Source of the DNA: Streptomyces flaveus
Lineage (GTDB): Bacteria; Actinomycetota; Actinomycetes; Streptomycetales; Streptomycetaceae
Reading direction: 5' to 3'
DNA: 64,000 bases
NCBI RefSeq assembly: GCF_014647675.1
Contig: NZ_BMPQ01000009.1
Location: 259,827-323,826, forward strand
The translations under genes and the position numbers were made by a program. Shown one piece after another: positions 26,878 through 36,160 of the stretch (position 1 is its first letter; each line of letters begins with the position of its first letter). Under the pieces are notes generated by a model. It was not told where the DNA came from and did not search any database. It saw nothing but the letters and a program-made list of their open reading frames with translations.

Positions 26878-27023
26878 CCGAAAGATGAGCGGCCCGGAAG
26901 ACGAGCCACCGGCCGAGTGGGCGGCCCAGCGCGAGAGACGCAGGTCACATTCGCGGATGTCACATCTCGCCGAGCCGAGCCGTCGTAGAGGTGAAGCCAC
27001 CAACAACGACGGAGGAGCTCATC

Positions 27024-27497
27024 GTGGAAGCTCGCTTGGACATCATGGCCCGCCCGGGCGCAGCCAAGGCCTTCAAGCACATCGTCGCGGCGGGCAAGGT
27101 GCTCGCGGACTCGACGCTGCCGCTCTCGACGCAGGAACTGGTAAAGCTCCGCGCCAGCCAGATCAACGGCTGCGGCTTCTGCACCGACATGCACAGCAAG
27201 GACGCCATGCACGCCGGGGAGACCTGGACGCGCCTCAATCTGGTCGCGGCCTGGCGGGAGGCCACCGTGTTCACCGAGGCCGAACGTGCGGCCCTGGAGC
27301 TGGCGGAGCAGGGCACCCGTATCGCGGACGCGGCCGGTGGTGTCACGGACGAGGCCTGGGCGAACGCCGCCAAGTACTACGACGAGGACCAGCTCGCCGA
27401 CCTGGTGTGCGTCATCGCCGTCATCAATGCCTTCAACCGCGGGAACGTCATGCTCCAGACACCCGCAGGCGACTACCAGCCCGGCATGTTCGGATAA
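27024..27497 (+). CDS. AhpD-like / carboxymuconolactone decarboxylase-family protein
   Basis: GTG 27024 has a strong GGAGGAG 7 nt upstream; the longer frame from 26991 lacks one. The 157-residue helical protein has the redox motif NGCGFCTDMHSKDA (CxxC plus His three residues after it), the active site of AhpD-type alkylhydroperoxidases. Such enzymes reduce hydroperoxides, often with a dihydrolipoamide partner. It is monocistronic; a hairpin 20 bp after the stop separates it from the convergent ligase genes. Confidence 0.85.
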   Translation: MEARLDIMARPGAAKAFKHIVAAGKVLADSTLPLSTQELVKLRASQINGCGFCTDMHSKDAMHAGETWTRLNLVAAWREATVFTEAERAALELAEQGTRIADAAGGVTDEAWANAAKYYDEDQLADLVCVIAVINAFNRGNVMLQTPAGDYQPGMFG

Positions 27498-27516
27498 CGA
27501 GGATCACTGCAAGCGA

Positions 27517-27554
27517 TACGCCCCGGGCACCTCTCGCAGGGAGCCCGGGGCGTA
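27517..27554. terminator. Bidirectional terminator between convergent genes
   Basis: TACGCCCCGGGC (27517-27528) pairs perfectly with GCCCGGGGCGTA (27543-27554) over 12 bp, with a 14-nt loop. It lies between the AhpD-like gene and the end of the acyl-CoA ligase gene on the other strand and can serve both. Confidence 0.8.
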
Positions 27555-27557
27555 GTG

Positions 27558-29165
27558 CTAGTCAGCGAACCGCTCCCGCAGTTCCACCTTCCGCACCTTC
27601 CCCGACACCGTCATCGGAAAGGACTCCAAGATCCGCAGCCGGCTGGGCACCTTGTAGTGCGCCAACTGCCCCGCGCAGAAGGCCCGTAGCTCCTCCAGGG
27701 TCAGCGGGTCGCCGGGGTCGCGCGGGATGACGCAGGCGAGTACCTCCTCGCCGTAGCGCTCGTCGGGTACGCCCACCACCTGGACGTCCGCGATCTTCGG
27801 GTGCGCGTACAGGAACTCCTCGATCTCGCGCGGGTAGATGTTCTCGCCGCCCCGGATGATCATGTCCTTGATCCGGCCGACGATCTGGACGTAGCCGTCG
27901 TCGAGCATCTGGGCCAGATCCCCGGTGTGCATCCAGCGCCCGGAGTCGACGGCCTCCGCGGTCTTCTCGGGCTCGTCCCAGTAACCGAGCATCACGCTGT
28001 AGCCGCGGGTGCACAGTTCACCGGCGGAGCCGCGCGGCAGCGTCACCCCGCTCGCCGGGTCGACGATCTTGACCTCGATGTGCGGCAGTACGCGGCCGAC
28101 CGTGCCGGTGCGGTGCTCCAGGTCGTCGTCGCGGCGGGTCTGGAGGGAGACGGGCGAGGTCTCGGTCATGCCGTAGCAGATGGAGACCTCGGCCATGTGC
28201 ATCTCGGACACGACCCGTTTCATGACCTCCACGGGACAGGGCGAGCCCGCCATGATCCCGGTACGCAGGGAGGAGAGGTCGTACGTCGCGAAGTCCGGGA
28301 GGTTCAGCTCGGCGATGAACATCGTCGGGACGCCATAGAGGGACGTACAGCGCTCCTGCTCGACGGCCTTCAGCGTCGCCGCGGGATCGAAGGACGGGGC
28401 CGGGATGACGACGCACGCACCGTGGGACATGGCTGCCAGATTTCCCATCACCATGCCGAAGCAGTGGTAGAAGGGCACCGGCACACACACCCGGTCCTGC
28501 TCGGTGTAGCCGACGGTCCGGCCTACCCAGTAGCCGTTGTTGAGGATGTTGTGGTGGGAGAGCGTGGCTCCCTTCGGGAAGCCGGTGGTGCCCGAGGTGT
28601 ACTGGATGTTGACCGGGTCGTCGCAGCTCAACTCGGCTTCCAGGCCCGCCAGTTGTTCGTACGGGACCGATACCGCGCCCGCCACCAGCGCGTCCCAGCT
28701 CTCGTCGCCGATGTAGACCGTCTCGCGCAACTGCGGGCACTTTCCGCGCACTTGGTCGACCAGCGCCCGGTAGTCGCTGCCCTTGTGCGCGAGCGAGGCG
28801 ACCAGGAGCGAGATCCCGGCCTGCTTCAGTACGTACTCCAACTCATGGGCGCGGTAAGCGGGGTTGATGTTCACCATGATCGCGCCGAGGCGGGCGGTCG
28901 CGTACTGGATGAGTACCCACTCGGGACAGTTGATCGCCCAGATGCCGACCCGGTCGCCCTTCACCACGCCCTTGGCGAGCAGCCCGCGCGCCACTTCGTC
29001 GACCGCGGCGCCGAACTCCTCGTACGTCCAACGCCGCCCGGAGGGCACATCAACGAGCGCGTCCCGCGAGGGATATGTGGCGATCGCCCGGTCGAGACGG
29101 GATCCGATGGTGTCGCCGAGCAGGGCGGTATCGCTCGTCCCGTGTGTGTACGAAATCTCGGTCAC
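27558..29165 (-). CDS. Acyl-CoA synthetase (AMP-binding), FadD/ACS2-like
   Basis: The enzyme activates a carboxylic acid with ATP to an acyl-AMP and then to acyl-CoA. The 535-residue protein has the P-loop motif YTSGTTGFPKGATLSHHN, the A5 region CYGMTETSPVS, the hinge motif MHTGDLAQMLDDGYVQIVGR, the GGENIYPREIE segment and the C-terminal catalytic Lys in VSGKVRK. It is complete and of the usual length. Its start forms an ATGA overlap with the preceding ligase, so the two are expressed together. A medium- or branched-chain fatty acid is the likely substrate but cannot be fixed from sequence. Confidence 0.92.
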   Translation of the reverse strand: MTEISYTHGTSDTALLGDTIGSRLDRAIATYPSRDALVDVPSGRRWTYEEFGAAVDEVARGLLAKGVVKGDRVGIWAINCPEWVLIQYATARLGAIMVNINPAYRAHELEYVLKQAGISLLVASLAHKGSDYRALVDQVRGKCPQLRETVYIGDESWDALVAGAVSVPYEQLAGLEAELSCDDPVNIQYTSGTTGFPKGATLSHHNILNNGYWVGRTVGYTEQDRVCVPVPFYHCFGMVMGNLAAMSHGACVVIPAPSFDPAATLKAVEQERCTSLYGVPTMFIAELNLPDFATYDLSSLRTGIMAGSPCPVEVMKRVVSEMHMAEVSICYGMTETSPVSLQTRRDDDLEHRTGTVGRVLPHIEVKIVDPASGVTLPRGSAGELCTRGYSVMLGYWDEPEKTAEAVDSGRWMHTGDLAQMLDDGYVQIVGRIKDMIIRGGENIYPREIEEFLYAHPKIADVQVVGVPDERYGEEVLACVIPRDPGDPLTLEELRAFCAGQLAHYKVPSRLRILESFPMTVSGKVRKVELRERFAD

Positions 29166-30832
29166 CGGAAGTCCTCCTCGCGGTACTCGGCGTCCGACCC
29201 CGCGGCCGTCGCCTCACGCAGCTCGATCCGGCGGATCTTGCCCGACACGGTCTTGGGGAGGTCGCCGAACTCCAGTCGGCGGATGCGCTTGTACGGGGCG
29301 AGCGTGGTGCGCGCGTGCTCGAAGAGGATCTTCGCCGTGTCGGGGCCCGGCTCCCAGCCTTCCGCCAGCACGACGTACGCCTTCGGGACGGCGAGCCGCA
29401 GCTCGTCGGGCGCGGGGACGACGGCCGCCTCGGCGACGGCCTCGTGCTCCAGGAGCGCGCTCTCCAGCTCGAAGGGGCTGATCTTGTAGTCGCTGGCCTT
29501 GAAGACGTCGTCGGCTCGGCCCACGTACGTGATGTAGCCGTCCGCGTCCCGCGAACCGATGTCCCCCGTCCGGTAGTAGCCGCCCGCCATCGCCTCCGCC
29601 GTACGGTCGGGGTCGCCGTGGTAGCCGGTCATCAGCCCCACGGGCTTGCCGGACAGGTCGAGCGCGATCTCGCCCTCGTCCGCACCAGGCACCCCCGACA
29701 CCGGATCGAGCAGTTCGACGCGGAAGCCCGGACTGGGCCGCCCCATGGAGCCGGTCTTCAGCGGCTGCCCGGGGCTGTTGGACACCTGCACGGCCGTCTC
29801 GGTCTGTCCGAAACCGTCCCGGATCGTCACGCCCCACGCCCGCCGCACCTGCTCGATGACCTCGGGGTTCAGCGGCTCCCCGGCGGCGACGGCCTCGCGC
29901 GGCGGGGTCCGCAGCTGGGTCAGGTCGGCCTGGATGAGCATGCGCCACACGGTGGGCGGGGCGCAGAAGGTCGTCACTCCCGCGCGGTCCATCTCCGCCA
30001 TCAGGCGGGCCGCGTCGAAGCGCGTGTAGTTGTGGATGAAGACGGTCGCCTCGGCGTTCCAGGGGGCGAAGAGGTTGGACCAGGCGTGCTTGGCCCAGCC
30101 GGGCGAGGAGATGTTCAGATGGACGTCGCCGGGCTTGAGGCCGATCCAGTACATGGTCGTCAAGTGGCCGATGGGGTACGACACATGGGTGTGCTCGACG
30201 AGTTTGGGGCGTGCGGTCGTGCCCGAGGTGAAATACAGCATCAGGGGGTCGTCGGGGCTGGTGGCGCCGTCGGGCACGAAGTCCGCGGGGGCGGCGTACG
30301 CGTCCTCGTACGACCGCCAGCCGTCCCGCTCACCGCCGACCGAGATGCGGGTGTAGCGGCCGGGTACGTCGTCGAACTTGGCGGTGTCCTCGGCCCGCAC
30401 GATCACATGCCGTACGCGCCCGCGCTCGACGCGGTCGCGCAGGTCCGCGGGGCCGAGCAGCGGTGTCGCGGGGATGACGACGGCGCGCAGCTTCATCGCG
30501 GCGAGGGCCGTCTCCCACAGCTCTGCCTGGTTGCCGAGCATGACGAGGACACGGTCCTCGGGGCGTACGCCCTGCTCGCGCAGCCAGTTGGCGGTCCGGG
30601 CGGAACGTTCGGACATCGCGGCGAAGGACAGCTCGACGCGCTCGCCGTCCTCCTCGACGATATGCAGGGCCGTGCGGTCGTTGCCGCGTGCGATGACGTC
30701 GAACCAGTCGAGGGCCCAGTTGAAGTACTCCGGCCGGGGCCAGCTGAAGCCCTCGTATGCCGTGGCATAGTCCTCGCGGTGCTTCAGCAGGAAGTCCCGC
30801 GCGCTGCGGAAGCGCTCCGTCGGCGTCGTCAT
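29162..30832 (-). CDS. Acyl-CoA synthetase (AMP-binding), MACS/benzoate-ligase-like
   Basis: The 556-residue enzyme is a second adenylating ligase, with P-loop YFTSGTTARPKLVEHTH, A5 region DGFGQTETAVQ, hinge YRTGDIGSRDADGYITYVGR, the segment ADDVFKASDYKISPFELE and the terminal Lys in TVSGKIRR. The DDVFKASDYKISP form is typical of acetyl-CoA synthetase-like and medium-chain or benzoate ligases, unlike its neighbour. It is first in the operon, starting 117 bp from the divergent GAF-LuxR regulator, which is therefore a good candidate to control both ligases. Confidence 0.92.
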   Translation of the reverse strand: MTTPTERFRSARDFLLKHREDYATAYEGFSWPRPEYFNWALDWFDVIARGNDRTALHIVEEDGERVELSFAAMSERSARTANWLREQGVRPEDRVLVMLGNQAELWETALAAMKLRAVVIPATPLLGPADLRDRVERGRVRHVIVRAEDTAKFDDVPGRYTRISVGGERDGWRSYEDAYAAPADFVPDGATSPDDPLMLYFTSGTTARPKLVEHTHVSYPIGHLTTMYWIGLKPGDVHLNISSPGWAKHAWSNLFAPWNAEATVFIHNYTRFDAARLMAEMDRAGVTTFCAPPTVWRMLIQADLTQLRTPPREAVAAGEPLNPEVIEQVRRAWGVTIRDGFGQTETAVQVSNSPGQPLKTGSMGRPSPGFRVELLDPVSGVPGADEGEIALDLSGKPVGLMTGYHGDPDRTAEAMAGGYYRTGDIGSRDADGYITYVGRADDVFKASDYKISPFELESALLEHEAVAEAAVVPAPDELRLAVPKAYVVLAEGWEPGPDTAKILFEHARTTLAPYKRIRRLEFGDLPKTVSGKIRRIELREATAAGSDAEYREEDFR

Positions 30833-30948
30833 CCGTCGTCCTCCTCGAACCCGGCCACATTGCCGGGCGGCTCAATGACATCGTGTATGCGTGACGTGGA
30901 TCTCACTACCCCCGAACGGGGGGTGCGCCGCAGCGGAGGGACTGGCAG

Positions 30949-31779
30949 ATGACAGCAGATGTGAACGGAGCGGTGGAGATGCGGGGCGCCCTGATACGGC
31001 TGCGGCGCACGACGGGACTGCCGGTTGCCTTCGGCGGGCTGGTCGAGCCGGATCGCGGGCAGGTGCGGATCAGCGAGCTGAACGGTGCGAGGACGATGGC
31101 TCTCAGGTCGCTCGCGGTGACGTCGGGCAACGGGCTCGGCGGCAAGACCGTGGCCCTGGCCCGGCCCTGTGCCGTCACCGACTACTCCGCGTCGCGGCAG
31201 ATCAGCCATGAGTACGACGCCGCGGTCGCGGCGGAGGGGCTGCGGTCCGTCCTCGCGGTGCCTGTTGTCGTACGCCGCCGGGTGCGCGGGGTGTTGTACG
31301 GCGCGCTGCGTACGGCTCAGCCGCTGGGCGACCGGACGTTGAACGCGGCGGTGGAGGCGGCGCGGGACGTGGAGCAGTCGCTGGTCGTACGGGACGAGGC
31401 GCAGGGTCTGCTGGTGGCGGCGCGTGAGCCCGAGGCGGGCGCGGCGTGGGAGCAGGTCCGGGAGGCGCACGGGGCGTTGCGGGCGCTGGCCCCGCGGGTC
31501 GCGGACCCGGAGCTGCGGGCCGAGCTCCTCGCGGTCTGCGACACCTTGGCGGCGGCTCCGGCTCCGGGCCCGGCGGCAGGTGGGGTGCGGCTCACCCCTC
31601 GTGAGCTGGACGTTGTGGTCTGTGTGGCCGGCGGTGCGACGAACGCGGTCGCCGCGGAGCGGCTGGGGCTGCGGGCCGAGACGGTGAAGGCGTATCTGCG
31701 GTCGGCGATGCGGAAGCTGGGGGCGCATACGCGGCTGGAGGCGGTGGTGGCGGCTCGGCGGGCGGGGCTGCTGCCCTGA
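30949..31779 (+). CDS. GAF-domain LuxR-type regulator
   Basis: The 276-residue protein has an N-terminal GAF domain (about residues 12-145, with LAVTSGNGLGGKTVALARPC and LRSVLAVPVVVRRRVRGVLY) that would bind a small ligand. A helical linker leads to a LuxR HTH at about 205-270 (LTPRELDVVVCVAGGATNAV, then LRAETVKAYLRSAMRKLGAH). It is transcribed away from the two acyl-CoA ligases, and this arrangement recurs in Streptomyces. A role as an activator responding to the acid or its CoA ester is inferred. ATG 30949 is preceded by GGGACTGGCAG. Confidence 0.85.
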   Translation: MTADVNGAVEMRGALIRLRRTTGLPVAFGGLVEPDRGQVRISELNGARTMALRSLAVTSGNGLGGKTVALARPCAVTDYSASRQISHEYDAAVAAEGLRSVLAVPVVVRRRVRGVLYGALRTAQPLGDRTLNAAVEAARDVEQSLVVRDEAQGLLVAAREPEAGAAWEQVREAHGALRALAPRVADPELRAELLAVCDTLAAAPAPGPAAGGVRLTPRELDVVVCVAGGATNAVAAERLGLRAETVKAYLRSAMRKLGAHTRLEAVVAARRAGLLP

Positions 31780-31942
31780 GGAGGAGCGGGGCTGCCGCCC
31801 TGAAGTCGGGTGCCATTCATACTCGGGCGCCCTGAAATCCCGTATACGAAAATCTGCCCCCACGCTGAACCTTGTTATTTCCCTCACGGTGCACCCCTCC
31901 GAAATTCAGGGGGTCTTTGCTTAATATTGAAACGGACACGAC

Positions 31943-34876
31943 ATGAGAGGGGCGGTGCGCGTGCGACGGGATGCCGAAGAGCCTGTCAGACCCCGTTCCG
32001 ACCAGGTCATCGGCCGGGACGAGCTGCTGGGGCGGGCGCGTGACCAGCTCTCCGGAGGGGGCAGCGTCCTCTTGCACGGGCCGCCCGGAATCGGAAAGTC
32101 GACCATGCTGCGCGCACTGGGCGCGGAATACGCCAACTCGGCCCGGACCGTGTTGCGTTGCTCGGCCACCGAGTCGGAATCCCACCTCCCCTTCCTGGCC
32201 CTCGTCGATCTGCTCGGCCTCGTCGCCGACGAGGTGGCGGACGCGCTGCCCCTGCCGCAGCGTGCCGCGCTCGAAGCCGCGCTCACCGGCCGCGCCGAAT
32301 CGTCCCTGCACCAGGACGGCCTGGCGCTGCGCCTCGCGGTCCTTTCGGCGTTGCGCGCCCTGGCGGTCAAAGGTCCTGTCCTCCTCGTCGCCGACGACCT
32401 TCAGTGGCTGGACGCGCCCAGTGCCGAGCTGCTCGGTTTCGCGGCCCGTCGCCTCGGTGGGATGCCGGTGCGGATGCTCGGCGCGGTGCGCACGCGCACG
32501 GAACCGAAGGAGCAGGAACACCTTCCGTATCTACGCGCGTATCCTCCGGAGTCACTCGCCCTGCACCTGACCCCGCTCACCCACTCCCAGGTGTCCGAAC
32601 TCCTCGCCGCCCGCGGTTACACCGGCCTGCGCCGCTCGACCGTCCGGGACATCCACCACACCAGCGGCGGCAACCCGCTGTTCGCGCTCGAACTCGGCCG
32701 CGCCCTGGCCGAGAGCCCCACGCCGCCGCGCCCCGGCGAGCCGCTGCCGGTGCCGACCTCGTTGCGCGCCCTCGTCCTCAGCCGCCTCGACCTGCTGTCC
32801 GCCGAGGCCCGGCGCACGCTGCTCGTCGCGAGCGCCGGAGCACGCCCCACGCTCGCGCTGCTGCACGCCGCGGGCCGCACGGACGCGGAGTCCGAGACGG
32901 CGCTCGCGGCCTCCCTCGGGCTGGTGGCGACGGGCGGTCCGGACGGCCAGGAGGGAACCGTACGGTTCGCGAATCCACTCGTCTCGGCCGCGCTCTACGC
33001 GCAGGCGACGCCCCAGGAGCGGCGGGCCGCCCATGCCGCGCTGTCCACAGCGGCCTCCGACCCGATCGAACGGGCCCGCCATCTGGCCCTGGCCACGACC
33101 GGTACGGACGAGACGGTCGCCGCGCGGCTCGCCGAGGCCGCGACCCTGGCCCGGGACCGCGGCGCCCCCTCGGTCGCGGCCCAACTCGGCCTGCTCGCCG
33201 CCCGGCACACTCCGCAGGACGTCCAACCGGGCGCGGACGAACGCCGGTTGACGTCCGCCGAGGACGCGCTGACCTCCGGTGACATCGACCTCGCACGGGA
33301 GGTGGCCCGCGACGTACTGGACCGGGCGACCGATGCAGCGATCCGGGTACGCGCCTGGATGGTCGTGATCGACGCGGCGGGCCAGGCGATGGCCGAGGTC
33401 GAGTCCGTCTTCCCGCAGGCCCTCGCCGACGCGGGCGAGGACCCGCGGCTGCTCGCGCTGGTCCGCTACCAACTCGCCTGGCGGGCCTTGCTGGTCGAGG
33501 GCGAGATGACCAAGGGCCGCGAGGAGGCCGCGCACGCCGCGCGGCTCGCCGCCACGGCCGCCGACCGGCGCACCGAGTTGATGGCCCTGTCGTTCCAGGC
33601 CCAGATGGAGACCCTGATGGGGCACCCCGACGCCCCGGCGACCCTGGAACGGGCGCTCACCGAGCCGCAGGACCCGAGGGTGACCTGCGATCACAACGGC
33701 GCGGGCGCCACCCGGTTCCGCTGGCAGATCATGAGCGACCAGCTCACCGAGGCGCGTACGACGATCACCGGGCTCCTCAGCGAGGTCCGCAAGCGCGGCA
33801 TGGTCGAGGCCGAAGTGCACTTCCTGCGCGGGCTCGCCGACACCGAACTGCGCGCCGGGCACTGCGGCCGGGCCCTCGACCTCGCCCACGAGAGCCTCGC
33901 GCTCGCGCGGGACACGGGGATCGGCGAGGCGGCGGGCAACATGTTCACCTCGCTCGCCGAGGCCGCGGGTGGTGACGTGGGCCGGGCCCTCGCCCTGGCC
34001 GGCGACGCGGTCAGCCGTGCCGAGGAGGACGGCGACCTGATCTACCTCTCGCGTGCCCTGGGCGCGCTGGGACACGCCCAGCTCGTGGCCGGGGACGCCG
34101 CGGGGACGGTCCAATCACTGCGCAGGGCACGGGAGTTGGAGCAAGGGCTCGGCATCTTCGATCCCGCGCGCGGCCGTTGGCACGGTGACCTCGCCGAGGC
34201 ACTGATCCGGATCGGCGAGCTCACGGAGGCGCAGGACGTCATCGACGCCACGCGCGAGCACGCATCGCGGCTCGGACGGGCGAGCGTCCTCGCCGTACTG
34301 GACCGGGCGGAGGCCCTGTTGAAGGCCGCGCACGGCGAACACGAGTCGGCTGTACGGCAGTTGACGTCGGCGCAGGAGCGGCTGGCGAAGCTGGGGTACG
34401 GGCTCGAAGAGGCGCGTGTGGCGCTGGAGTTGGGGCGACTTCAGGCGGAACGGTCAGAACGGGCGGGGGGATCGGGGCGGTCGGCGCGGGGTGCGTACGA
34501 CGAGGCGACGCGGCTGTTGCGGCGGTGCCGGGCTACGCCGTGGCTGCGGCAGGTGGAGACGGCTGTGGCGGGTTCCACGGGTCCTACGGGTTCTCCGGGG
34601 GCTGTGGGCTCGATGGCTGCGATGGGTTCCGTTGTCGGCCCCGGGGCGCCGGTCGGCGGCCGGTCCGCTCCTGTGGAGCTCGACCGGCTCGCCTCGACGG
34701 AGCGTCAGGTCGCCGCGCTCGTGCTCGAAGGGGCCACCAACCGGGAGATCGCGGCACGGCTGTTCATCAGCGTGAAGACGGTTGAGGCGACGCTGACGAG
34801 GGTCTACCGGAAGCTGGGGATCCGGTCGCGGGTCGACATCGTGCGGCTGGCGGCGGGGCAGCAGCGGACGGGGTGA
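31943..34876 (+). CDS. LAL-type LuxR regulator with AAA ATPase domain
   Basis: This 977-residue regulator has an N-terminal ATPase domain: Walker A GPPGIGKST at about residue 48 and Walker B LLVADDLQWLD at about 146. A long alpha-solenoid, TPR-like middle (about 350-850) follows, then a LuxR HTH at about 910-970 (LASTERQVAALVLEGATNRE, then FISVKTVEATLTRVYRKLGI). LAL (MalT-like) proteins bind an inducer and ATP and then activate promoters. A -10-like TAATAT lies at 31922-31927, 16 nt before the ATG, so the leader is short. A Gly/Ser-rich low-complexity stretch precedes the HTH. Neighbours do not reveal the target. Confidence 0.92.
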   Translation: MRGAVRVRRDAEEPVRPRSDQVIGRDELLGRARDQLSGGGSVLLHGPPGIGKSTMLRALGAEYANSARTVLRCSATESESHLPFLALVDLLGLVADEVADALPLPQRAALEAALTGRAESSLHQDGLALRLAVLSALRALAVKGPVLLVADDLQWLDAPSAELLGFAARRLGGMPVRMLGAVRTRTEPKEQEHLPYLRAYPPESLALHLTPLTHSQVSELLAARGYTGLRRSTVRDIHHTSGGNPLFALELGRALAESPTPPRPGEPLPVPTSLRALVLSRLDLLSAEARRTLLVASAGARPTLALLHAAGRTDAESETALAASLGLVATGGPDGQEGTVRFANPLVSAALYAQATPQERRAAHAALSTAASDPIERARHLALATTGTDETVAARLAEAATLARDRGAPSVAAQLGLLAARHTPQDVQPGADERRLTSAEDALTSGDIDLAREVARDVLDRATDAAIRVRAWMVVIDAAGQAMAEVESVFPQALADAGEDPRLLALVRYQLAWRALLVEGEMTKGREEAAHAARLAATAADRRTELMALSFQAQMETLMGHPDAPATLERALTEPQDPRVTCDHNGAGATRFRWQIMSDQLTEARTTITGLLSEVRKRGMVEAEVHFLRGLADTELRAGHCGRALDLAHESLALARDTGIGEAAGNMFTSLAEAAGGDVGRALALAGDAVSRAEEDGDLIYLSRALGALGHAQLVAGDAAGTVQSLRRARELEQGLGIFDPARGRWHGDLAEALIRIGELTEAQDVIDATREHASRLGRASVLAVLDRAEALLKAAHGEHESAVRQLTSAQERLAKLGYGLEEARVALELGRLQAERSERAGGSGRSARGAYDEATRLLRRCRATPWLRQVETAVAGSTGPTGSPGAVGSMAAMGSVVGPGAPVGGRSAPVELDRLASTERQVAALVLEGATNREIAARLFISVKTVEATLTRVYRKLGIRSRVDIVRLAAGQQRTG

Positions 34877-35042
34877 ATCGGGCGCGCGGAGGATGACCGA
34901 GGGGGCGTACAGGTCTTGTGCGCGCGGGTCGAGCGCGGGTCGAGCACGACGTGACCGAGGGGTCGTACGGGTCTGGCGACTGCGGTGGCGCGAAGGGTGG
35001 TAGAGGGTTTTCCCTCGCCAACTCCCGCAGGGCGTTCCCTAA

Positions 35043-35071
35043 TTGGGAAACGGTGAGCCCGCTTCTAGCGT
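35043..35071 (+). promoter_or_regulatory. Predicted promoter of the trypsin-like protease gene
   Basis: TTGGGA (35043-35048) and TAGCGT (35066-35071) are 17 bp apart. Transcription would begin near 35078 and give a leader of about 80 nt. The rest of the gap 34877-35158 shows no gene. Confidence 0.5.
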
Positions 35072-35158
35072 GAGACCCACGCCCGCAGGCCGTCGCAGCC
35101 ACCCCCCACACCGCTCCCCCCACAGTGCAACCCCCCACCGGCACTCCTGAGGAGACTC

Positions 35159-35950
35159 ATGTTCGGGCTCACCTTTGCCAAGAAGGCCCTCGCCGTCACC
35201 GCGGCGGTCGCCGCCGCCGCGACGACCGGACTGCTCGGCGCGACCACCGCAAGCGCCGCTCCCAACCCCATCGTCGGCGGCACGACGACCACGGCATCCG
35301 CGTACCCGTACGTCATGCAGATCACCGACTCCTCCCAGAACCAGTTCTGCGGCGGCACGCTCGTGTCGGCGACCAAGGTCATCACCGCCGCCCACTGCAT
35401 GGTCGGCGAGTCCACGAGCGGCGTCAGAGTCGTCGGCGGCCGCACCTACCGCAACGGCACGAACGGCACCGTGGCCAGAGTCAGCAAGATATGGATCCAC
35501 CCGGACTACAGCACCGTCACGCGGGGCGACGACGTCGCCGTGCTCACCCTGTCGACGTCGATGCCGTACTCCCCGATCGGCTACGTCTCCTCCTCCGACA
35601 CCGGCGTCTACGCGGCCGGCGCCACGGCCCGCATCCTCGGCTGGGGCACCACCCGCTCGGGCGGCTCCTCCTCCAACCAGCTGCGCACCGCGACGGTCCC
35701 GACCGTCTCGAACTCCTCGTGCTCGTCGGCATACGGCTCGCGGTTCGTCGCCAGCGACATGGTGTGCGCCGGCTACACGCAGGGCGGCGTCGACACCTGC
35801 CAGGGCGACAGCGGCGGCCCGTTCGTGATCGGCGGCAGGCTCGCCGGCATCACGTCATGGGGCGACGGCTGCGCCGACGCGGGCGTCCCCGGCGTCTACA
35901 CCCGGCTGACGACCTTCTCGTCGCTGGTGACGACACAGATCAACTCCTGA
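35159..35950 (+). CDS. Secreted trypsin-like serine protease
   Basis: The 263-residue preproprotein (S1 family) has a signal peptide of about 33 residues ending ASA-AP, with mature activation at IVGGTTTT after a very short pro-part (APNP). The catalytic triad is intact: His in ITAAHCM, Asp in RGDDVAVLTL and Ser in CQGDSGGPFV. The Asp six residues before the Ser region (GVDTCQGDSGG) fits trypsin-like cleavage after Arg/Lys. Six Cys can form three disulphides. It resembles Streptomyces griseus trypsin and should act on extracellular protein. GAGGAGAC precedes the ATG. It is a single-gene unit with its own terminator. Confidence 0.95.
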   Translation: MFGLTFAKKALAVTAAVAAAATTGLLGATTASAAPNPIVGGTTTTASAYPYVMQITDSSQNQFCGGTLVSATKVITAAHCMVGESTSGVRVVGGRTYRNGTNGTVARVSKIWIHPDYSTVTRGDDVAVLTLSTSMPYSPIGYVSSSDTGVYAAGATARILGWGTTRSGGSSSNQLRTATVPTVSNSSCSSAYGSRFVASDMVCAGYTQGGVDTCQGDSGGPFVIGGRLAGITSWGDGCADAGVPGVYTRLTTFSSLVTTQINS

Positions 35951-35986
35951 CCGACAGACTCCTGAGCAACCAGCTCAGGTAACGCC

Positions 35987-36029
35987 AGGGGGCGTTGCGG
36001 GCCGCCACGAGCGGGTCGCAACGCCCCCT
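35987..36029 (+). terminator. Terminator after the protease gene
   Basis: AGGGGGCGTTGCG (35987-35999) pairs perfectly with CGCAACGCCCCCT (36017-36029) over 13 bp, with a 17-nt loop, 36 bp after the protease stop. Confidence 0.8.
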
Positions 36030-36160
36030 ATCCATGTGCCTGATCCAGTCGGTGATCGGCGGCGCGGGCGGCTGCGCGATGACCGGGCTGGGCGTGACGG
36101 TGGCGGCGACGGGACGGTCGGACTGAGGTTCTCTGTCCCCCGGTGCGTAGGACCGCCTCT

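Noticed and set aside
26991..27023. Longer start of the AhpD-like protein
   Set aside because: The GTG at 27024 has a perfect ribosome site; the extension encodes residues with no family support.
30829..31887. 352-codon minus-strand frame across the GAF-LuxR gene
   Set aside because: Arg/Pro-rich antisense shadow of a gene with clear GAF and HTH motifs.
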